DNA of 64,000 nucleotides from Spongilla lacustris. Taxonomy: Eukaryota; Porifera; Demospongiae; Spongillida; Spongillidae. A program made the position numbers and the translations under genes. The stretch is from NCBI GenBank assembly GCA_949361645.1, contig OX442431.1:7374653-7438652 (forward strand), given 5' to 3'. The notes beneath the pieces are model-generated. The model saw nothing but the letters and a program-made list of their open reading frames with translations. It searched no databases and was not told where the DNA came from. Of the stretch, positions 57,622 to 64,000 are shown piece by piece (position 1 is the stretch's first letter; the number at the start of each line of letters is the position of its first letter).

Positions 57622-60439
57622 CTATCCTTCCAACCCATATGCTTCAAAGGCTTGGACCTTCAAGTGCACACGGATGGTGATGACAAGGAGCAGGACAAGG
57701 CACACACACACAGCGTACCTTATCTATAAGTTCTTGGGCCAACTCCTGAGCATCCTTTATGAATGCCAGCACATCTTGCAACCACTTGACGGGCGAGGAT
57801 GCCTAATTACAGATGACAGTCCTGTTAAACCCTTTTGCAGTTGTTGTACGTACACCACCTATGGCATTACCTGCTGATGGCCTGTGACCTCATACGTAAT
57901 GCTACCCACGTCACTACATCGGGGCATGCAGAGAGAAGGTTTGGACACAAGTTAAACCTACCACACAACTTACTACGTAGTGCCAACCCAGGAACCAAAG
58001 CTCGTCGTTTGGTCTTTAGCACTCTTCTGTGGGTTGGGTTATTACAGATTAAGTTATTAGGTTTTTAAAAACATATTAAACTACTTTAGAATGCTGAAGT
58101 AATGTTTTTCTTTTTTTGTGTATATTTAGAGTAAGCAGTTTAGAGCAGCATGTGAAATAGTTTCATCTTTACCACGTGATCATTACTATGTAAACAAATC
58201 TGCAATATCAAACCCACAAGGCTTTATTGACTTCAGACTCCACACACATCTCAACTCCAAATGACCATTTGCTTTAGCTTGCATGAGAGTGCGTGCAGAT
58301 ACATGCAATTTAGAAATCCATCAGTGATAATTTGGTTCCCACTAACACGAAGCCTTGACCATTATTCAATCTACACAGTGAGCGTTGACATGCCAGTTGG
58401 TTCTACGGCCCTGGTATTCATGTTAACCTACTATCTGACAGCAACGTTCTGCCACATTGGAAATAACTTACAGCATTAACCTTCTGCGTGGTAGCTGCTG
58501 TGAGAACAGACAGTACCAGGGAGTCAGAGCTGATGTAAAAGAACAGAGCTATGTCCTCGGGTAGCTCTGGTTTTAACTGACCCTACGCACGGGAGACCAG
58601 GTAGGCAGTTCATTCATCATACCTTCTCTTCTCCTCCTTCTGAACTCACCCTTAGTTCAGCCGAATAGACCTCTTTCACATCAGGTAGCTGGGGAACAAC
58701 TAACACTTCAATGGCTTGTCTTAGGGTGGAGATGAAGTCTCCAAATGCCTACACCAGATGGAAAAAAGTTAACAGTGCTTCAGCCTATGCCCCTCCCTTC
58801 CCTTCTCCCTCTTCCTTCCTCCCTCCCATCTCCTCCTCCCATACTTACAACAGTATCACAACAAATTGACCCTCTTTGGAGGGAATATCACACAAACCTT
58901 TTGTATCTGTCTGGGTGTGCTCATTCCACTGCTGGACTGGAGAATGTCATTGAACTGTTTCTGGGCTACCTGGAAGTAGTTAGCACAGTCTTGGATCTAG
59001 GGAAGGGGAGGAGGGAGGGAGCACTTATATACAGCTGCATATGCACAACACACACAAATATCCAAAGTTAGTACCATCGTGAATGCTAATGTATTATCAC
59101 GGTTCAAAATGATAATTGCACCATCAGGATGTTAAAGGACTTGGGGTAAAAACACCCGGAAAGCTGGGCTTAGGGTGTCTGGCCCTAAGTTTCCACCAAG
59201 GAGTCCGAATCCAGTGTCGAATTATGCATCTCCACGTCCTGCACTCTATGTGTCAATGGGTGCCTTTGGCGCCATACAAAACAGCCTAGTATGTGTGCAT
59301 ACATGTGTGGGACTACCAGGCACGTACGTACCTACATCAAACACATGCACATATACCTACATCATACACATGCACATATACCTACATCATACACATGCAC
59401 ATATACCTACATCATACACATGCACATATACCTACATCATACACATGCACATATACCTACATCATACACATGCACATATACCTACATAATACACATGCAC
59501 ATATACCTACATCATACACATGCACATATACCTACAACATACACATGCACATATACCTACATCATACACATGCACATATACCTACATCATACACATGCAC
59601 ATATACCTACATCATACACATGCACATATACCTACATCATACACATGCACATATACCTACAACATACACATGCACCATGCACATTATATTACACATGTAG
59701 TACACATTAAAAAGCCAACCTGTTTCAGCTTCCATGCAGAGTGCTCTTTGATGCCCGTCTTGTGGGTCTTTCTACCAGCTAGCTTGATGGTAATATCCTG
59801 TACCAGCAAAGGGTATGAGGTCACCAAGGGGAAGATGACCCACTCGGGAACGGCTTACAGCCCTCCAGATCTGGTCCCCATCCAGCGACACTTTGTACGA
59901 TATGGTGTCATCGCCTCTGTACAACAACGCACAACTCAATACGCGATTCAACTCAGACTAACATTTTATTTGAAAGTAGAGGATACACAAATAGGCAAAA
60001 GCGCACACATCTAACACGCCACACACTATAAGGCAACTCACGTCTGTGAAGGACGAAATATTATTGGACGTATGTCTTTGTCTGTAACCCAAGAAATATA
60101 ACCAATGACTCGACGCTATTAAACCGGAGGCTTCAAATTTATACCTGAAGTAGCGGGTTGGAAGACCGGAACAAATTTCTTTGCGCACTCCTTAAATCAA
60201 GAAAGCACTGAACGTCGCGCCACTAGAAGGCTCCTCAGGGTCATATTATCTCACCTCCATGCTCTTCTTAATGTCATCGACCTTCCGAATGTAGTCATTT
60301 TGTAGCAACCAGACAAACTCCTTCTTCTATGAGAGGGTACGAATTGGTGCTAACCCCACCTGGTACGCCTGACGGTTCAGATACTTACCAACGCCTCTCG
60401 CTCCTCTTCGTCGTTCTGCTCTCTGACATTATTAGCCAT
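57622..60439 (-). CDS. ROGDI: ROGDI, RAVE/Rav2-type V-ATPase assembly factor
   Basis: Rogdi leucine-zipper protein; with DMXL proteins and WDR7 it forms the metazoan RAVE-like complex that assembles the V-ATPase. Twelve minus-strand exons close in frame to 269 residues (human 287): 60389-60439, 60255-60326, 60145-60190, 59859-59914, 59720-59797, 58898-58996, 58650-58748, 58481-58576, 57977-58026, 57871-57913, 57719-57802, 57622-57657. Landmarks: ALKKEFVWLLQNDYIRKV at the N-terminus, TISYKVSLDGDQIWRADI, HSAWKLKQIQDCANYFQVAQ, QAIEVLVVPQLPDV, LPEDIALFFYISSDSLVLSV, VKWLQDVLAFIKDAQELAQE. The start codon lies 63 bp from that of the divergent SDR gene. Confidence 0.92.
59333..59685. repeat. 25-bp minisatellite in ROGDI intron
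   Basis: About 14 near-perfect copies of a 25-bp unit containing CATACACATGCACATATACC. It ends about 35 bp from the ROGDI exon at 59720-59797, on its donor side. The rest of this intron (58997-59332) is unique with nothing recognised. Confidence 0.96.
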
Positions 60440-60502
60440 GGTTTGGCCTGGGAGGCGGTAACCCGAGGGTAACGTTAACTATTAATAATTGCAACGCTAG
60501 TA
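60440..60502. promoter_or_regulatory. 63-bp divergent ROGDI/SDR promoter
   Basis: The two start codons are 63 bp apart. The interval contains GGTAACCCGAGGGTAACGTTAAC, i.e. repeated GGTAAC words and a TAACGTTA palindrome, followed by an AT-rich stretch. The function is inferred from position. Confidence 0.5.
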
Positions 60503-61432
60503 ATGGAGCCAGTGAGATCATTTCGTGGCCAGTATGCGATCGTTACGGGAGGAGCCCAGGGCCTCGGGGAAGGGATCGTAAAGATGTTGGTAGAGGGTGG
60601 CTGCTCCGTTATGGTATTTGACGTGAACCTCGCCAAGGCGCAGGCCTTTGCATCGGCTCTGAGCGAGAAAGGACACGTTGTGGGTTGCTGTGCTGTTAAC
60701 GTAGCGGAAGAGGCATCGGTCGCAGCTGGTTTCGAGACCTTTCGAGCAACGTTTCCAAGACTGGACATCATGGTCAACTGCGCAGGCATCGTAGGGCCTA
60801 ACGGTACAAAGATAGAAGGCGTGTCCGCAGAAGACTTCGATCGTGTTTATGCAGGTGACTATTCTCCGTGCACAGGCCTATTTCAGGCTTTATTATCCTT
60901 TTCGGCACAGTCAACACCAGGGGCAGTTTCCTTATGACCAAGTATTCTATCACTGAAATGAAAAAGAACAACTACGGTCGTATCCTGCTGATAGCATCAG
61001 TAGCCGGGAAAGAGGTTAGCCTTTCGATACTCCAGGCCTGCCCACAGCCCCCCTTTCAGTGTTTCTTTTAAAGGGAAACGCTGGTATGTGTGCCTACAGC
61101 ATGAGCAAGGCTGCTGTCATCGGATTGGTAAAGTCGGTGGGAAAAGAGTACGCAGAGACGGGCATTACAGTAAACGCACTTGCCCCCGCTGTGGTGAGGA
61201 CCGAGATGGTTGAAAACATGGACCAGCAGCAGGTCAAACAACTGACAGACAAGATCCCGGCTAAGAGGCAAGTTAGCACCCACCTGTCGTAATGTTCTAT
61301 TAAAACGCCGCGTTTTATAGGTGCTGCACCGTCGACGAAGTAGCTTCCATCACAAAGTTCATTGTGTCAAGGGAGGCGAGTTTCAACACCGCCTTCTGTT
61401 TTGACCTTTCAGGAGGGAGGGCTACGTACTAA
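60503..61432 (+). CDS. Short-chain dehydrogenase/reductase (FabG-like SDR)
   Basis: Classical SDR of 253 residues in four exons: 60503-60854, 60911-61014, 61074-61267, 61321-61432. Rossmann glycine motif TGGAQGLG at residues 15-22; Asp40 at the end of beta-2 (VFDVN) favours NAD(H) over NADP(H). Structural NCAG is at 92-95; the catalytic residues are Ser147 (LLIASVAG), Tyr160 and Lys164 (AYSMSK). The C-terminus NTAFCFDLSGGRATY fits the substrate-loop end of 3-oxoacyl-ACP-reductase-like enzymes. The substrate cannot be told from sequence. The third intron, 61268-61320, begins GCAAGT (GC-AG) and is only 53 nt. The 3' end lies 100 bp from that of RPL23A, so the 3' UTRs probably overlap. Confidence 0.93.
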
Positions 61433-61477
61433 ATGGAACGCACTACACGCATAAGTATTTTTCGTGTGCAAATCCAT

Positions 61478-61483
61478 TTTATT
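61478..61483 (-). terminator. RPL23A: AATAAA polyadenylation signal of RPL23A
   Basis: TTTATT on the plus strand (AATAAA on the minus strand) lies 50 nt past the RPL23A stop codon. It also lies about 45 nt past the stop of the converging SDR gene on the other strand. Confidence 0.65.
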
Positions 61484-61532
61484 GAACGACAAAACATTAC
61501 AAAGACTGTCCTCTCCAAATGGCGCGCACCAC

Positions 61533-62180
61533 TCAAATGATCCCAATCTATAGGAAGGTAAACCAGGATGAAAAGCAAAACACTACGTTATGCACATCAT
61601 CAGCATCGACCTTGTTGGCTACGTCCAAAGCATCGTAGTCGGGCGAAAGTCTTACGTAAGCTTTCTTCTGGCCGTCTGGTCTAAATATCACGAAGACATC
61701 AGACAGGCGCTATGCATTACCAGATTGCTCACCTGACTAGTGTATTGACCTTTGCCACGTCGATATCATACAGTTTCTTGACCGCCTGTTTTACTTGTGG
61801 CTTGTTTGCCCTCACGTCAACAATGAACACGAGGGTGTTGTTGTCCTCGATCTTCTTCATAGCCGACTCCGTTGTCAAGGGGTGCTTGATTATGCTATAC
61901 TGGTCGAGACGAGGTCTTCTAGGAACTGATTTTCTCGGATACTTTGGCTTTCTATTGTGCTTGAAGGTCTTGGGCCGATGGAATCGAACGGAACTGTGAA
62001 ACGTTTGCTTAATGGTGGTGTGTTTCCCTTTTAGAACGGCCTTTTTGGCCTTCAAGGCCGTCGCTTTGGCCGCTTCTTTCGGCTTTGCAACGGCTGAAAT
62101 ATAGCGCGTGTACTTTTAGGTTCAAACAAACTACTTGTAAGCAACTCACCAGGGGCAACCTTCTTCTCCTTCGGAGCCAT
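61533..62180 (-). CDS. RPL23A: Ribosomal protein uL23 (RPL23A)
   Basis: Large-subunit protein uL23 at the peptide exit tunnel. Four minus-strand exons, 62150-62180, 61733-62093, 61611-61680 and 61533-61547, close to 158 residues (human 156). A Lys/Ala-rich N-terminal extension ([10 protein letters not shown]) is followed by [58 protein letters not shown] and [17 protein letters not shown]. The last exon is only 15 nt and encodes IGII plus stop, exactly the universal C-terminus. Without that splice the frame would run on into 18 unrelated residues. Introns are 52-63 nt and hold no box C/D or H/ACA snoRNA that I can see. It shares a 77-bp divergent promoter with the ABC transporter. Confidence 0.97.
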
Positions 62181-62257
62181 GTGCTGGAAAAGGAAGTGCG
62201 CATGCGCTGCTACATATTAAAATAGCAATAAAATTAATAATTTTATTTGATGATCTA
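62181..62257. promoter_or_regulatory. Divergent promoter with NRF1-type palindrome and 5' TOP
   Basis: Just 77 bp separate the RPL23A and ABC-transporter start codons. A perfect NRF1-type palindrome GCGCATGCGC lies at 62198-62207. On the RPL23A side the next bases read CTTCCTTTTCCAG (minus strand, 62196 down to 62184) immediately before the ATG: a C followed by a pyrimidine run, as in 5' TOP leaders of ribosomal protein mRNAs. The ABC side is AT-rich. Confidence 0.65.
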
Positions 62258-63916
62258 ATGGGTGATTTTGTCAACATTCAGCAGCAGCGAACAGAGGGCA
62301 AGTATGTTTCTCATCTCCCTCTAGTTCGCTTTACATCAGCAGTCACCGTGGTGGTGGCACTGGACTCTTTGATAAGCATTGCTTTGTGGCTTGCTGGAGG
62401 AGATAATTCATATCTCGAGACTAGTGTCGAAGACTTTTCCATTACTAAGTCGACTTTTGATCTCGCCTGTCTGGCTGCAATACGAGGAGTGCTTCTCCTA
62501 TCTTTTCTCTACCTTCTTGAACACTACACAATAGCCTCAGTATCCGGACAACCCGGGCGTCAGCAGATCTCTAGCCGAAGGACCGCAGCCCTTTGCCACG
62601 CAGCTTTGCTATCGCTGGCTTTTTGCAGCTTCGTATATAGTGTCGTGAAAGGAGGTATTATTGCCAGGGAGATCGCGAGCGACCAATGGACGGGAGTACA
62701 CATCACCTACAAGGTCCTTTTAATATGCAGCGTAGCGTTTCCGGCATTGGAGACGGTTTTGGGGCTATTCATGTTCTGCTATGCGAAGCGCTTGAAGAGG
62801 CGCTACCGCCTGCGGCTGCTAGTCAGTGACGAAGGAGCCGATGAGACGAAAACGAAGAAGAAGCCAAGCATCACACGACTCGCCTCACTGGCAAAGCCCG
62901 TGCGTGTGTAGTCGAGTGAAAAATAGGCGCTCATAACCAGACCCTTCCCCCCAAATTGCTGTAGGAATATCCCATGTTGATTGTTGGAACTATAGCACTT
63001 GTCATCTCTTCCGCACTTTTTTCAATTGCCCCATACTTCTTCGGAAAGGTTGTGGAATACTCCATGCCTGGCCTCACTAACTGGTCAGTGGGCCAATGTC
63101 ATATCCCAACACCACCATTATACATGCTGTAATCTCCTCACCACACCATCACCTCATACACACCCATCACCTCACACATCACACACACACACACTGCTAT
63201 CTTCAGCTCAGTGGATGTCCCTGCCAACACTACTTGTTCACCACTTGGAATGGGTGAGAAACATGGCAGCAGTGTGTTACATGTTCTAAATAATTCCCTT
63301 GATTCTCTACAGGTCCAATGAATGAGCAGCTGCTGATACTCCTTGGAATCTTTGTGTTGGCCTCCATTACCTCATTCATACGAGCAGTCTTCTTTGATAC
63401 AGCTGGAGAGAAATTCGTGGCTAGGCTGAGAAGGACTGTAGGTTTGGGGATGGGACTAAGGGGTTGTTGGTTTGTTACGTATGACAGTGGTGAAGTGGTT
63501 GGAGACATGGTAGCTTTGTTTGCCCACATAGTCACTTATGAGTGAATTCATTGCAACTAATTTGTCTATAATTGGCGCTACATGTACATGTAATGTATTA
63601 ATAACCATTGTAATAAGATTTCCACAACTGGCTTTGAAATGAGGGGATTGTTTCACTTTTTTCAAACAGCTTTTTCAGGCCATCTCAAAGCAAGAGATTG
63701 CATTTTTTGACAAAAACAGAACAGGAGAACTGATCAATCGATTGGCATCGGACACACAAGTGATCCAGAGTGCGGTGACCTCAAACTTCTCCATGCTGCT
63801 GCGTTACCTTCTCCAGATGGTCATCTCCCTGTGCGTGATGTTCTACATTAATGCCAAGTTGACAGCTGTGCTAGTGTCTGTGTTTCCAGTGGTGGTGGTG
63901 GCAGCAGTCCAGTGTG
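62258..63916 (+). CDS. ABCB-family half-transporter, TAP-like/ALS1-like (3' end beyond window)
   Basis: First five exons of an ABC transporter: 62258-62899, 62965-63083, 63207-63253, 63313-63437, 63670-63916, in phase, 393 codons so far. Exon 1 encodes a 214-residue N-terminal domain with about four hydrophobic helices (for example VVVALDSLISIALWLA, CKx-free, and VLLICSVAFPALETVLGLF), like the TMD0 of TAP/TAPL-type transporters. It then joins SLAKP to EYPMLIVGTIALVISSALFS, entering the ABC transmembrane domain. FVARLRRTLFQAISKQEIAF and RTGELINRLASDTQVIQSAV are the first cytoplasmic loop/coupling region typical of ABCB half-transporters. The nucleotide-binding domain would be right of the window. 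Lysosomal, ER or vacuolar peptide/metal transport is the family theme. The 217-residue open frame ending at 62911 is not the full protein. Confidence 0.88.
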
Positions 63917-64000
63917 GTAAGATAAGATGAGTGGTGTGAGGGAAGGTAGGTGTGGTGAGGGAAGATAGGTGTGGTCTGGGAAGGTGCATACGGTGAGGGA

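Noticed and set aside
61548..62149. snoRNA genes in RPL23A introns, as in vertebrates
   Set aside because: The three introns are 52-63 nt, too short for a C/D snoRNA plus splice signals, and no C/D boxes are visible.
62258..62911. Complete 217-residue membrane protein
   Set aside because: The last three codons are intronic. A GTGCGT donor at 62900 joins it in phase to ABC-transporter exons.

Overview
This is a piece of a nuclear eukaryotic, almost certainly animal, genome. The coding exons are short, sit in reading phase, and are separated by GT-AG introns plus a few GC-AG introns. I recognise the products as SUDS3, MIF, ZCCHC8, USP32, VMP1, ROGDI, ribosomal protein uL23 (RPL23A), an SDR oxidoreductase and an ABCB half-transporter. 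Very tight head-to-head and tail-to-tail gene pairs (start codons 42, 63 and 77 bp apart) and introns of 51-66 nt suggest a compact early-branching animal genome such as a sponge. The lineage is inference; no marker in the window proves it.

Layout: 1-4684 is satellite-like tandem repeat. SUDS3 (+) runs 4685-10680 with its 5' exons outside the window. MIF (-) is at 10911-11377. A conserved helical protein I cannot name (+) spans 11420-17806 and contains a 200-N gap. A three-SH3 adaptor (+) is at 18011-19988, ZCCHC8 (-) at 20168-33222, USP32 (-, 32 exons, 1,831 codons) at 33421-53694, VMP1 (+) at 54207-57485, ROGDI (-) at 57622-60439, the SDR (+) at 60503-61432, RPL23A (-) at 61533-62180, and the first exons of the ABC transporter (+) at 62258 to beyond the window end.

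Exon models were built by hand from splice signals, phase continuity and remembered family sequences. USP32, VMP1, ROGDI, MIF, the SDR and RPL23A close exactly in frame. The genes are not a functional operon. Several touch membranes, acid compartments and autophagy (VMP1, USP32, ROGDI, the ABC transporter); others are nuclear (SUDS3, ZCCHC8). USP32 with VMP1, and SUDS3 with ZCCHC8, are also chromosomal neighbours or same-arm genes in human.

The outstanding feature is tandem repetition: the intervals I list add up to about 18 kb. Most arrays lie in introns. In at least five introns the repeat unit contains the gene's own splice site, so that a 5' or 3' splice site is copied 2-10 times in tandem. 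That, with four GC-AG introns, is the most unusual biology I see here.
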